Shown here: positions 36,125 to 45,040 of the stretch, piece after piece
Layout of the letters: every line of letters begins with the position of its first letter
Numbering within the stretch: position 1 is the stretch's first letter
Made by a program: the position numbers and the translations under genes
NCBI GenBank assembly: GCA_027442615.1
Contig: DAIBBI010000033.1
Coordinates: 1-64,000, forward strand
DNA from: JAJZRV01 sp027442615
GTDB taxonomy: Bacteria > Pseudomonadota > Gammaproteobacteria > Burkholderiales > Ferrovaceae
Direction: 5' to 3'
DNA: 64,000 nucleotides
The notes under the pieces: generated by a model
Told to the model about the DNA's origin: nothing
Databases searched by the model: none
The model's input: only the letters and a program-made list of their open reading frames with translations

Positions 36125-36979
36125 ATGCAACTCCCCTTTACCAAAATGCAGGGACTGGGCAACGACTTTGTGGTTCTGGATGCCACCACTGTGCCCCTGC
36201 TGCTGTCTCCCGGCCAGGTTCGCTGGATCGCCGATCGCCATTTTGGCGTGGGCTGCGATCAGGTCCTGATCGTGGAGTCCGCGCACGACCCCGCCAACGA
36301 TTTCCGCTACCGCATCCTCAATGCCGACGGCAGCGAAGTGGAAAATTGTGGAAATGGCGCCCGTTGCTTCGTGCGCTTCGTTCGCGAGCGGGGGCTCACC
36401 CAGAAAGACGAGATCCGGGTGGAAACACTGGGTGGCGTGATTGCCCCGCGCCTTGATGCTGACGGCCGGATCACGGTCAACATGGGAGAACCCGTTTTCG
36501 AACCGTCGCGCATTCCATTCATTGCCGCGGCCCAGGCACCGACCTATCCGCTCACCATCGGTGCCACGACCCACGAATTCAGCGTCCTTTCCATGGGCAA
36601 CCCGCACGCCGTGCAACAGGTACCCTCCGTGACCACGGCGCCGGTGGCCGACGAGGGTCCGCTGATCGAACACCATCCCGCCTTTCCTCAACGCGTCAAT
36701 GCGGGTTTCATGGAAGTGGTGAACCGTGCCCATGTCCGCCTGCGCGTCTTTGAACGCGGTGCCGGTGAAACCCTGGCCTGCGGCACGGGCGCCTGCGCCG
36801 CCGTGGTAGCGGGCATCACGCGCCACCTGCTGGACCACACGGTCACGGTCACGACCCGCGGCGGAGATCTCTCAATTACCTGGCAGGGCCCTGGCCATCC
36901 CGTGTGGATGACGGGCGATGCCGTCTCCGTATTTACAGGCGAACTCCGCCTTCCCGAATGCTCAGAGGTCACGGCATGA
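36125..36979 (+). CDS. dapF: diaminopimelate epimerase
   Basis: A 284-residue cofactor-independent epimerase making meso-diaminopimelate for peptidoglycan and lysine. The two catalytic cysteines lie in CGNGARCF (about residue 80) and ACGTGACAAVV (about residue 225). KMQGLGNDFVV, FGVGCDQ and MGNPHAV are also typical. It overlaps the DUF484 gene by ATGA in the common dapF-DUF484-xerC cluster. Confidence 0.97.
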   Translation: MQLPFTKMQGLGNDFVVLDATTVPLLLSPGQVRWIADRHFGVGCDQVLIVESAHDPANDFRYRILNADGSEVENCGNGARCFVRFVRERGLTQKDEIRVETLGGVIAPRLDADGRITVNMGEPVFEPSRIPFIAAAQAPTYPLTIGATTHEFSVLSMGNPHAVQQVPSVTTAPVADEGPLIEHHPAFPQRVNAGFMEVVNRAHVRLRVFERGAGETLACGTGACAAVVAGITRHLLDHTVTVTTRGGDLSITWQGPGHPVWMTGDAVSVFTGELRLPECSEVTA

Positions 36980-37635
36980 ATTTGGATGCAGATTCCGTTG
37001 CAACCTGGCTCAGGCAGCACCCCGAATTTTTTGAGTCGCACAGCGCGCTCCTCGCCGACATCAACCTGCCTCATCCCCACGGCACCCACGCCGTCTCCTT
37101 GAGCGAACGCCAGATGCAGGCCATGCGCGACAAAAACCGCGCGCTGGAGGCACGCATGAGCGAATTGATCGGCTATGCCGGGGCCAATGACACCACCAGC
37201 GGCAAGGTGCATCGCCTTGCGGTCAGCCTGATTGGTGCGCGTTCGATGTCCACCGTGCTGGACATCGTGCACCACCAGCTAAAGGATGATTTTGCCGTGC
37301 CTCGCAGCGCCATTCGTTTATGGGGGCTCAAAGAGGATGACGAGCGCACCGAGTTTGCGCCGGTTCAGGGCGAACTGCGGGAATTCGTGTCGCACATGGA
37401 AGCCCCGCATTGCGGTCACCATGCCGTGTACGAAACCAGCCGCTGGTTTGAAGAGGAGGCCCCCAACCTGCGCTCCTTTGCCATGATGCCCCTGCGCGAC
37501 AGCGTCACCTTTGGCGTCCTGTTGCTGGCCTCGCCTGACGAAAATCGCTTTTATCCGGACATGGGAACCTTCTATCTCAACCGGATTGCCGATCTGGTGG
37601 GCGCTGCGCTGCGATCCCAGACCCATGGCCCCTGA
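36976..37635 (+). CDS. DUF484 family protein
   Basis: A 219-residue protein with a GAF-like fold expected from its family. The N-terminus has VATWLRQHPEFFESHSALL and a helical segment (LSERQMQAMRDKNRALEARM). The C-terminal half has SFAMMPLRD, FGVLLLASPDENRFYPDMGT and FLNRIADLVGAAL-like sequence. Its function is unknown, but it lies between dapF and xerC in many proteobacteria. I start at the ATG at 36976, since the longer frame lies inside dapF. It overlaps xerC by 11 bases. Confidence 0.85.
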   Translation: MNLDADSVATWLRQHPEFFESHSALLADINLPHPHGTHAVSLSERQMQAMRDKNRALEARMSELIGYAGANDTTSGKVHRLAVSLIGARSMSTVLDIVHHQLKDDFAVPRSAIRLWGLKEDDERTEFAPVQGELREFVSHMEAPHCGHHAVYETSRWFEEEAPNLRSFAMMPLRDSVTFGVLLLASPDENRFYPDMGTFYLNRIADLVGAALRSQTHGP

Positions 37636-38509
37636 GCAGCTGCGCACAGCCTATCTGTCCCACCTGAGGGTGGAACGTCGCCTGTCGGCGCACACCGAAA
37701 AAAGTTATGGGCGCGACCTCGATCTCCTGCTGCAGCTTGCGAAAACCCAGAACCTCGGGGCCCTGAGCCCCCACGACATCCGGCGCTACATCTCCACTTT
37801 ACACGCGCGAGGCCTGTCAGGACGCAGCCTGGGTCGTGCCCTGTCCGCCTGGCGCGGCTTTTTCAATTACCTGGCGCGGGATCACGGCTTTCGGCATAAC
37901 CCTTGCGCCGACGTGCGCCCCCCCAAGTCTCCCAAAAAACTGCCGCACGCGCTCACCCCGGACGCCGCAGCACAGCTCATGCAGCCTGCTGGCGACGATT
38001 TTCTGGCACTGCGCGACCATGCCCTGCTGGAGTTGTTTTACTCGTCGGGACTGCGCCTGTCCGAACTTGCGGGACTGAACGTGACCGACGTCAACCGCGC
38101 CGACCACTCGGTGGTCGTCACCGGGAAGGGGGCCAAGACCCGCCTCATCCCGGTGGGCCAGAAGGCGCTGGAAGCGCTGGAGCGCTGGCTGGCGTGCCGG
38201 ACAGCCGCGGCGGGCAACCATCCAGCCCTGTTTGTCACGCAAGCCGGAAAACGACTGAGCGGGCGTAGCATCGAGGCCCGCGTGGGCCTGCGCGCGCGTC
38301 AACTGGGGCTGGCGGACTCCGTGCATCCGCACGTCCTGCGCCATTCCTTTGCTTCCCACGTGCTGCAATCCAGCGGCGACCTGCGCGCCGTGCAGGACAT
38401 GCTGGGACATGCCAGCATCACCTCCACCCAGGTCTACACCCACCTGGATTTTCAGCACCTGGCCAAGATCTACGATGCGGCCCATCCCCGCGCGCGCCGC
38501 AAGGGTTAG
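37625..38509 (+). CDS. xerC: tyrosine recombinase XerC
   Basis: A 294-residue site-specific recombinase that, with XerD, resolves chromosome dimers at dif. The N-terminal SAM-like domain has YLSHLRVERRLSAHTEKSYGRDL. The catalytic residues are visible: Arg in SGLRLSELAGL, Lys in KGAKTRLIPVG, His/Arg in HPHVLRHSFASH, and LGHASITSTQVYTHLD with the second His and nucleophilic Tyr. The ATG at 37625 overlaps the upstream stop. It is a housekeeping Xer, not a mobile-element integrase, judged by context. It is convergent with the TonB receptor, with a 4-base overlap. Confidence 0.95.
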   Translation: MAPEQLRTAYLSHLRVERRLSAHTEKSYGRDLDLLLQLAKTQNLGALSPHDIRRYISTLHARGLSGRSLGRALSAWRGFFNYLARDHGFRHNPCADVRPPKSPKKLPHALTPDAAAQLMQPAGDDFLALRDHALLELFYSSGLRLSELAGLNVTDVNRADHSVVVTGKGAKTRLIPVGQKALEALERWLACRTAAAGNHPALFVTQAGKRLSGRSIEARVGLRARQLGLADSVHPHVLRHSFASHVLQSSGDLRAVQDMLGHASITSTQVYTHLDFQHLAKIYDAAHPRARRKG

Positions 38510-40647
38510 AAGAAGCGGGTCACGCCCACGATGACCGTGCGCCGCAACCCGTACTGTGGCGCTCCCACGCCGATGCCCGTGCCGTCGCGCAGCTCATAGC
38601 TGCGATCAAAGACATTGAGCAGGGTGAGCCGCCCTTCCAGGTCCCCCCACTCGCCTGCCTTGAACAGGTGGGTTGCGGCCGTGTTCACCGTCACATAAGC
38701 CGGCATGGTGCCGGTGTTGGCAAAGCCGTTGCGCATGCCGCTGCCAAACAACGCATCAGCGCTGAGATTGGCCCAGTCGGTGCGATAGCCCATGCTTCCC
38801 GAAAGGGTGTAGCGCTGGTCGTGATCCAGGTACACCCAGTGGTTGTTGATGTAGTTGAGCACCGCGGGGGTAAAGTTGAACTGCCCCGACTCGATGCCAC
38901 GACCCTGCGCCCGCCCCACGGCCGCATTGAGCGTGCCCGTCCAGCGCTCCCGGTGCCAGGTGCCGGTGAGTTCCAGGCCATAGACGCGGCCTTCCTGGTA
39001 GTTGAAGTCTGAAAACACCAGCGCGTTGCCAAACTGCCCTTCGTCGAGCAGATGCTGCACCTTGCGGTAATAGCCATCCACGCTCAGGGTGAACTGATCG
39101 GACCACAGGTGCGAGAGCCCCATGTCCAGGTAATCCGAGCTCTCCGACCTTACCGGGGTGTCGGTCGTCACCTGCGAGGCATTGGTGGTATTGGTAAACA
39201 GCCCCACCGTGCGCGTATTGATGAGCCCCGCGGCGGGGGGTGTGAAGTAACTGCCGAAGCCCGCATGCACCCGGGTGGCGGGCGTCATGTCCACCACCAG
39301 GCTGACGCGCGGACTGACCTGGTGCTCGTTGATCAGCATCGCATTCTGGTCGTAGCGCAGCCCATAATTGAGCGTTGACGAAGGGCTGAGCTTCCACTCG
39401 TCCTGCAAAGAGACCCCCCAGAAGTGACTGATGCCACCCGTGTTGTCGATGATGCCCGTGGGAGCCGTGGACGCCACACCCGTATCGCTCAGCTGGTTGC
39501 CTGTACAGACGGAGGAGGGGCCCAGACAATAGACCTGCGACTGGTTGTTGGTCAGATAGCGCTCCTGTTGCACCATCAGTCCGGCATGCAACCGGTGCCC
39601 CTCGCGCCAGTCCATCCCCGTATCGGTCTGCAGTCCCTGCGCTTCATTGCGCCGGATGACGTCGTTGCTGACGCCGCTGTAGAACAGATCTCCCAGGGCG
39701 GCATCGGGGGTGTAATGCACTTCCGAGAGTCGGTGGTATACGGATACCTGGGTGTCCGTCCCGACATTGCCATGGGACTGGTAGCTCGCCACCTCGAACT
39801 GATTATGCTCGGATTGCGTGGCATTCAGCGCCAGGGGTGCGGGTGTGGGCGTCAGTGTGGAACTGCAGCATTGCGGCGAGAGCCCTGGATTGTCGGGAAT
39901 CTGGAACAGGTTTTGTGATTGCCCGAAGGTCAGGCTCAACCGGTCCTGCGGGGTGATGTCGTAGGCAAGAAATCCAAAGCCTTTTCCCTGCCGGGTCTGA
40001 TCGTGGTACGCGTTGAGGCTATTGGTCGGATTGTCGATGCCCTGCTGCGAGGTCATCAGCGATCCGGTGAGCGTGTAGCTGAATTTTCCCACCGAGCCAT
40101 TGGCGATCCCTCCCGTTTCGCCATAGTTGCGACTGCCACCCTGCACCGAAATTTCCCCGCCGGGCTCCGAACCCGGGCCCCGCGTTTGGATGTCCACGAT
40201 GCCGGCAGTACGGTAGCCGTATTGGGCCGGCAAAACGCCGGTCATGACGGTGAGCTTGTCGGCGATGCGGGTGTCCAGCATCTGACCAAACCCGCTCAGG
40301 GCCTCCGGAATCATGACGCCGTTGATCCGGTATTGCAGGTTGCCATGGTCACCGCGCACATGCACCTGGCCAAAGCCGTCCTGCACGATGCCCGGCGCCT
40401 GCAACAGCACCTGATTCAGTGGCGTGGCGTTGCCCTGGGGTAGATGGGCAATATCCGCATCCGAAAACTGGTACTGGGTGCTACCCGAATCGGCTGACTC
40501 GCCGCGCGCGCCGTCGATTTTTTTTGAAGTGATGGTGATGGTCTGGGCCTGTCCGACGGGCTCATCGGATTCGGCCAGGGCCGTGAGGGCCGTGAGGGCC
40601 AGCGTCAGGGCGAATGCCGTGCGTGATGATGCGGTGATGCATGCCAT
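38506..40647 (-). CDS. TonB-dependent outer-membrane receptor
   Basis: A 713-residue active-transport receptor. The signal peptide (about 1-25, ending ALA) is followed by a TonB-box-like QTITITSKK and a plug domain with LLQAPGIVQDGFGQVHVRGDHG, YRINGVMIPE and AGIVDIQTRGP. A 22-strand-type barrel ends in the terminal Phe of VTRFF. Two Cys pairs sit in predicted surface loops (QCCSS and YCLGPSSVC). The ligand is unknown. GAGGTG lies 6 bases before the ATG; the upstream in-frame start is rejected. It is last in a minus-strand run with a MATE pump and a small His/Cys protein, and no Fur box is evident. Confidence 0.92.
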   Translation of the reverse strand: MACITASSRTAFALTLALTALTALAESDEPVGQAQTITITSKKIDGARGESADSGSTQYQFSDADIAHLPQGNATPLNQVLLQAPGIVQDGFGQVHVRGDHGNLQYRINGVMIPEALSGFGQMLDTRIADKLTVMTGVLPAQYGYRTAGIVDIQTRGPGSEPGGEISVQGGSRNYGETGGIANGSVGKFSYTLTGSLMTSQQGIDNPTNSLNAYHDQTRQGKGFGFLAYDITPQDRLSLTFGQSQNLFQIPDNPGLSPQCCSSTLTPTPAPLALNATQSEHNQFEVASYQSHGNVGTDTQVSVYHRLSEVHYTPDAALGDLFYSGVSNDVIRRNEAQGLQTDTGMDWREGHRLHAGLMVQQERYLTNNQSQVYCLGPSSVCTGNQLSDTGVASTAPTGIIDNTGGISHFWGVSLQDEWKLSPSSTLNYGLRYDQNAMLINEHQVSPRVSLVVDMTPATRVHAGFGSYFTPPAAGLINTRTVGLFTNTTNASQVTTDTPVRSESSDYLDMGLSHLWSDQFTLSVDGYYRKVQHLLDEGQFGNALVFSDFNYQEGRVYGLELTGTWHRERWTGTLNAAVGRAQGRGIESGQFNFTPAVLNYINNHWVYLDHDQRYTLSGSMGYRTDWANLSADALFGSGMRNGFANTGTMPAYVTVNTAATHLFKAGEWGDLEGRLTLLNVFDRSYELRDGTGIGVGAPQYGLRRTVIVGVTRFF

Positions 40648-40695
40648 GAAAAACACCTCGAAACGAAATGGGGGAGCGCAGGCTCCCATGATCGG

Positions 40696-41058
40696 TCAAA
40701 CCAGACGAGGTGAGGCGGGTGGGGCGCGGGACTGGAATCCCATCGGCTCCCGGGAAACGTTGTGGGGCACCCCGGGCAAAACGAGGAAAGGGGTGGGTCG
40801 GGGCGGTTCGCTGGCGAGGATCGCCGAGGTCCCGGCAAAACTGGCCAGCGTGAGTGCATCGAAGAGCTGGCAGTTGTGGTCGTCATGGGCCCAGGGCGTT
40901 CCTGGGTCCGCATTCTGGAAAAGCTGGGCCAACCGATCGCCGTGGGCCACGCGGTGCGTCAAGCCGGCGATCTGCGCGCCCAGAAGGCAGGCCAGGGCAA
41001 GCGCCATCCATAAATGGCCCCAGGCGGTCTGTCTTCGAAATCGATTTAATAGCCCCAT
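40696..41058 (-). CDS. small membrane protein with a His/Asp/Cys motif, unknown function
   Basis: A 120-residue protein I do not recognise. One N-terminal hydrophobic segment (about residues 14-32) looks like a signal anchor or signal peptide. It is followed by HRVAHG and a compact HDDHNCQLFDALTL (about 58-71) rich in possible metal ligands, then a Pro-rich tail. Its ATG is two bases after the stop of the MATE gene, so it is likely translated by coupling. It precedes the TonB receptor by 48 bases. Small His/Cys proteins sit beside TonB receptors in other proteobacteria, which suggests a metal-related accessory role. This is inference. Confidence 0.6.
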   Translation of the reverse strand: MGLLNRFRRQTAWGHLWMALALACLLGAQIAGLTHRVAHGDRLAQLFQNADPGTPWAHDDHNCQLFDALTLASFAGTSAILASEPPRPTPFLVLPGVPHNVSREPMGFQSRAPPASPRLV

Positions 41059-41060
41059 GT

Positions 41061-42479
41061 TCAGGTGTGAAACAAGTTGATTTTGCGCCACGCTCCCGAG
41101 CGCCAGCGCAGCCAGAGGCCCAGTCCCAGCGCCACAGTGTACACCAAAGCCGCCATCCAGCCGCCGATGGCGCCCAGCCCCCATTGGGGCAGGAAGCCAA
41201 CCCAGCCCATGCCAGGCGGAAAGGTCAGGGCGTGACAGAGCGGCAAAAAAACCAACCAGGACAGCAACAACAGCAGCCCCGTGGGAAATCGCACGTCGCC
41301 CGCACCGCGCAGGCAAAAAGCGCTGGAGAGATTCAATGCATCAAAGATCTGGTATCCCGCCGCAATCCAAAGCAGGCGCTGACATAACGCGGTCACGGCG
41401 GCGGCGTCGGTGCCCCCGTTGGAGATGAAGGGCGGCACCACCCATGCGCCCGCGAGCGCGAGACCCACTCCCAGCAGTCCCATGTAGATCACCGCCATGC
41501 GAATGATGACCTGGGCACAACGCATGGCCCAGTCCTTGTCCCCTGCCCCGATGGATTGCCCCACCAGCGTCGTGCCGGCAAGCGCAATGCCGATGGCCGG
41601 AAGATAGGACACCGAGGTCAGCATCATCACGATCTGCGTAGCCGCTCCGTCCACGGCGCTCAAACGCACTTGCATCAGCTGAAACAGTGCCAGCCCAATG
41701 ACGTCCATGGCAGGAAAGAGTCCCGTGGGCACGCCCAGCGCCACCACCCTGCGCACGCCCGTCCAATCGGGTTTCCAGGTATGCCGGGTATCGAATTCGG
41801 ACTGGAAGCGGCGATCCAGAAACACCGCCAGGGCGAGCAATGCCCCCACCCCCAACGCCACGCTGCTGGCGACGGCGGCGCCGGCAATACCGTAGTCCAG
41901 CCTGAACATGAAGACTTCATTCAACACGGCATTGGTGAGGGCCACCACCACCATGTTCCAGAAGGTATAACGCGGACGGCCGATGCCGTTGAAAAAGGAA
42001 TTGAGGGAATACAGGATGGCCGACACCGATCCGCCCAGCATGCGCGGCACCCAGAAGTCAGCGGCGAGCGTCAGCACCTCGGGCTTGAGCCCAAACCAGG
42101 ACAGGAGTGCCGGACCCTGCCACGCGGCGAGCATGAACAGGGGGGTGGTCATCAGTCCGCCCCACACGCCGCACCAGGCCGCATGGGCGGCATCGCTACG
42201 CCGCCCTGCACCAAAGGCTTGGGCCACCAGGGTCTGCACGCCCATCCCGACCCCCCCCAGGACCAGAAAAAACACGAAGATCAGGAAATAGCAGGCCCCC
42301 ACGGCCGCGAGGGCATCCGTGGAGAGGCGTCCGATAAACCAAGTATCGGTGAGATTGAGCACCACCTGCAGGCTGCTGTTGAGGAACAACGGCAGGGCGA
42401 GTGCCGTCACCGCCTTCAGATCCACATGTCGGTTTCCCTGGGCGTCCAGGCGCACAACCGGCAGCAGGACGTCACCCAC
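41061..42479 (-). CDS. MATE-family multidrug/Na+ efflux transporter
   Basis: A 472-residue inner-membrane protein with about 12 hydrophobic segments in two homologous halves. The first begins ALALPLFLNSSLQVVLNLTDTWFIGRLS and the second begins ALGVPTGLFPAMDVIG. VQTLVAQAFGAG and ALAGTTLVGQSIGAG are the matching MATE repeats. The substrate is not predictable. The GTG at 42479 overlaps the upstream transporter stop by 8 bases. Conserved sequence begins about 15 residues in, so a slightly later start is possible. Confidence 0.88.
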   Translation of the reverse strand: MGDVLLPVVRLDAQGNRHVDLKAVTALALPLFLNSSLQVVLNLTDTWFIGRLSTDALAAVGACYFLIFVFFLVLGGVGMGVQTLVAQAFGAGRRSDAAHAAWCGVWGGLMTTPLFMLAAWQGPALLSWFGLKPEVLTLAADFWVPRMLGGSVSAILYSLNSFFNGIGRPRYTFWNMVVVALTNAVLNEVFMFRLDYGIAGAAVASSVALGVGALLALAVFLDRRFQSEFDTRHTWKPDWTGVRRVVALGVPTGLFPAMDVIGLALFQLMQVRLSAVDGAATQIVMMLTSVSYLPAIGIALAGTTLVGQSIGAGDKDWAMRCAQVIIRMAVIYMGLLGVGLALAGAWVVPPFISNGGTDAAAVTALCQRLLWIAAGYQIFDALNLSSAFCLRGAGDVRFPTGLLLLLSWLVFLPLCHALTFPPGMGWVGFLPQWGLGAIGGWMAALVYTVALGLGLWLRWRSGAWRKINLFHT

Positions 42480-43749
42480 GATGCACCAGCATCGGGCTCA
42501 TCAGCACCATGGTCCCCAGCACCGCGGCATTGAGCACGCCGGTCCACAGAAACAGTTCGGGAATGGTAAAGCCGTGTGCGAGCACCATCATGGCCAGCAG
42601 GGAGGCCGCCACCATGAAGAGGGCATTGAGCATGTTGGTGGTGCCCATCATGCGGGCGCGCTGCGACTCGTGAGAGCGGGTTTGAATCAAGACGTACAGC
42701 GGCACGATGTAGGCTCCGGCACAAAGACCCATCAGCGCCGTATCGGCCAACACATGCAGCCCGCGAAAACTCTCCACGAAGGCCGGCACATCGTAAGTGC
42801 CTGGCCCGGCAACGGTCCCGTGGGCCGTGGCAAGATCCATGGCAAAGAGGGTCATGCCCACCCCGCCCAGCGGGATCAGGCCGAGGCCCAGTCGTCCGCG
42901 AGCCAGCCCTCCTCCCAGCAAGGACCCCGCCCCCACCGCGAGGGTCAAAACGGTCCACAGCAGGGTCACTACCGCCTCGGTACCCCCCAGAGTGTCGCGG
43001 GTGTAGGCAGGAAACTGGGTCAGGAAGGTGGCGCCATAAAACCAGAACCAGGAATTCCCCAGCATGGCCACCAGCACAATGCGGTCCCGGGCCGCTTCAC
43101 CAAGGTGGCGCCAGGCCTCGCGCACCGGGTTGAAACTGAAGTGCAGTTCGGGGATGGCGGAGGGCGCTGGAGGAATCTGCCGGCTAAAGCCATAGCCCAG
43201 CAGCGCAACCAGGAATACCAGGCCTGCCACCCACCAACGCCCCGTTTGACCCAGCCCCATCAACAGACCGCCCAGGTTGGTGCCGAGCAGGATGGCCGCA
43301 AAGGTACCCATCTCGATCCAGCCATTGGCCTGCATCAACGCATCGCCAGGCAGATGCTGCGGCAGGAGGGCGAATTTGAGCGGGCCAAAAAAAGTGGAAT
43401 GGCAGCCCAGCAGGAAAATGACCAGCAGGATCCACCCCACCTGGTGCGTGAGCAGGGCCATCGCTCCCACCCCCATCAGTCCGATCTCAAACAACTTGAT
43501 GAGGCGGATGAGGTGTGCCTTGTCCCATTTGTCGGCGCATTCGCCCGCCGTCACGGAAAACAGCAGGAACGGCAGGATGAACAGGGCCGCGATGGCGTTG
43601 ATCAGGAGTTCAGGGGCGATGCCCGCAAAGGCCTGGCCTTCAAAGGCCACCATCAGGATGAAGGCGTTCTTGTAGAGGTTGTCGTTGAAGGCGCCGCAAA
43701 ACTGCGTGGCGAACAACGGGCCAAAGCGGCGCTGCCACAGCAATCTCAA
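42472..43749 (-). CDS. lplT: LplT-like lysophospholipid transporter (MFS)
   Basis: A 425-residue MFS transporter of the LplT group, whose E. coli member flips lysophospholipids inward for re-acylation. The start FGPLFATQFCGAFNDNLYKNA is characteristic, followed by SVTAGECADKWDKAHLIRLIK and FFGPLKFALLPQHL. About 12 membrane segments are visible. There is no fused acyltransferase domain. The TTG at 43749 overlaps the tyrS stop as TTGA; no ATG fits. It leads directly into the MATE gene. Confidence 0.85.
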   Translation of the reverse strand: MRLLWQRRFGPLFATQFCGAFNDNLYKNAFILMVAFEGQAFAGIAPELLINAIAALFILPFLLFSVTAGECADKWDKAHLIRLIKLFEIGLMGVGAMALLTHQVGWILLVIFLLGCHSTFFGPLKFALLPQHLPGDALMQANGWIEMGTFAAILLGTNLGGLLMGLGQTGRWWVAGLVFLVALLGYGFSRQIPPAPSAIPELHFSFNPVREAWRHLGEAARDRIVLVAMLGNSWFWFYGATFLTQFPAYTRDTLGGTEAVVTLLWTVLTLAVGAGSLLGGGLARGRLGLGLIPLGGVGMTLFAMDLATAHGTVAGPGTYDVPAFVESFRGLHVLADTALMGLCAGAYIVPLYVLIQTRSHESQRARMMGTTNMLNALFMVAASLLAMMVLAHGFTIPELFLWTGVLNAAVLGTMVLMSPMLVHRG

Positions 43750-44942
43750 CAGCAGACCACTCGCGCAAATTTGCGCTTGCCCACCTGTAGTACGCCGGTC
43801 ACGCCTGCTTTGAGACAGAGTGCCTTGTCCGATACGCGCTCTCCGTCGAACTTCACCCCCCCCGCCTCAATCATGCGCAAGGCTTCCGACGTGCTGGCCG
43901 TCAGCCCCGATTGCTTCAACACCTGGGCGATGGGCAGTCCCGCGGCACCCACTGCGAGGGCAATTTCCGGAATGTCTTCGGGGATGGCATTGCCGCGAAA
44001 ACGCGCTTCAAAATCGGCCAGCGCTTCCCGTGCGGCAGGGGCCCCATGAAAGCGCGTGACGATTTCCTGGGCCAACCGGACCTTGACGTCGCGCGGGTTG
44101 CGTCCCTCATCCACCTCACGCTTCCAGAGCGCCAGCGTATCCAGCGACTCGAAGGACAGCAGTTCCAGATAGCGCCACATGAGGGTGTCCGAAATGGACA
44201 TGAGCTTGCCAAACTGGTCCCTGGGCGCCTCGTTGATACCGATGAAGTTGTTCATGGACTTGGACATCTTGTTGATGCCGTCGGTCCCTTCCAGAAGCGG
44301 CATCGTCAAAATGCACTGCGGGGTCTGACCGTAATGTTTTTGAAGCTCGCGCCCCATCAACAGGTTGAACTTCTGGTCGGTCCCCCCCAGTTCGAGGTCG
44401 GCCTTGAGGGCCACGGAATCGTAGCCCTGCACCAGTGGGTAGAGAAATTCATGCAAGGCAATGGGTTGCAGTGCCTTGTAGCGTTTGGAAAAGTCATCCC
44501 GCTCCAGCATGCGGGCCACGGTATGGGTGGACGCAAGCCTGATCATGCCCGCCGCCCCCAAAGGGTGCATCCAGGTGGAGTTGAAGGCGATGGTGGTGCG
44601 CACGGGGTCCAGAATCCTGAACACCTGTTCCTGATAGGTGGCCGCGTTGGCGGCAATTTGCTCCGGCGTGAGCGGCGGACGCGTGGCATTGCGCCCGGTG
44701 GGATCGCCGATCAGGCCCGTGAAGTCGCCGATCAGAAAAGTGATGTCGTGGCCCAGATCTTGCAGCGTCTTCAGCTTGTTGATGAGAACGGTATGCCCCA
44801 GATGCAAGTCGGGTGCGGTGGGGTCAAACCCCGCCTTGACCCGCAGGGGTTGCCCCTTTTGCAGGCGTTCGACCAGTTCAGATTCCGGCAGGATTTCATC
44901 GGTGCCGCGTTTGATTTCGTTGAAGGCCTTATCGAAACTCAT
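43746..44942 (-). CDS. tyrS: tyrosyl-tRNA synthetase
   Basis: A 398-residue class I aminoacyl-tRNA synthetase of the shorter bacterial type. It has the HIGH-equivalent HLGHT near residue 46, GDFTGLIGDPTGRN, the tyrosine-binding LGGTDQKFNLLMGRELQ, and KMSKS in DGINKMSKSMNN. A C-terminal S4-like RNA-binding domain (SEALRMIEAGGVKFDG) follows. It is divergent from the M23 peptidase gene, a common betaproteobacterial arrangement. Here it also heads a run of transport genes on the same strand. Confidence 0.97.
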   Translation of the reverse strand: MSFDKAFNEIKRGTDEILPESELVERLQKGQPLRVKAGFDPTAPDLHLGHTVLINKLKTLQDLGHDITFLIGDFTGLIGDPTGRNATRPPLTPEQIAANAATYQEQVFRILDPVRTTIAFNSTWMHPLGAAGMIRLASTHTVARMLERDDFSKRYKALQPIALHEFLYPLVQGYDSVALKADLELGGTDQKFNLLMGRELQKHYGQTPQCILTMPLLEGTDGINKMSKSMNNFIGINEAPRDQFGKLMSISDTLMWRYLELLSFESLDTLALWKREVDEGRNPRDVKVRLAQEIVTRFHGAPAAREALADFEARFRGNAIPEDIPEIALAVGAAGLPIAQVLKQSGLTASTSEALRMIEAGGVKFDGERVSDKALCLKAGVTGVLQVGKRKFARVVCC

Positions 44943-45004
44943 CGCGCCGATCCTTGATAAAAAAAGCGGAAAATTTTTCTTACACCTTGATATTGCATGG
45001 GAAT

Positions 45005-45033
45005 TTGTGATGAACCCTGGTTTCTGCTAGACT
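45005..45033 (+). promoter_or_regulatory. candidate promoter of the M23 peptidase gene
   Basis: TTGTGA (45005-45010) and TAGACT (45028-45033) are separated by 17 bases, each matching the sigma-70 consensus at 4 of 6. Transcription would start at about 45040, at the ATG itself, so either the mRNA is leaderless or the real start codon is further downstream. Confidence 0.4.
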
Positions 45034-45040
45034 CGACGCG

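Noticed and set aside
37625..38509. XerC as a possible phage or island integrase
   Set aside because: The dapF-DUF484-xerC context is the conserved housekeeping locus, and no att repeats or phage genes are nearby.
40572..40600. Tandem 9-base repeat in the TonB receptor signal peptide
   Set aside because: It encodes a repeated Leu-Thr-Ala in the hydrophobic core. In-frame low complexity is ordinary there.
42319..44049. 576-codon plus-strand frame opposite the MATE and LplT-like genes
   Set aside because: It spans two clearly membrane-protein genes on the other strand, and its Gln/His-rich product lacks motifs.
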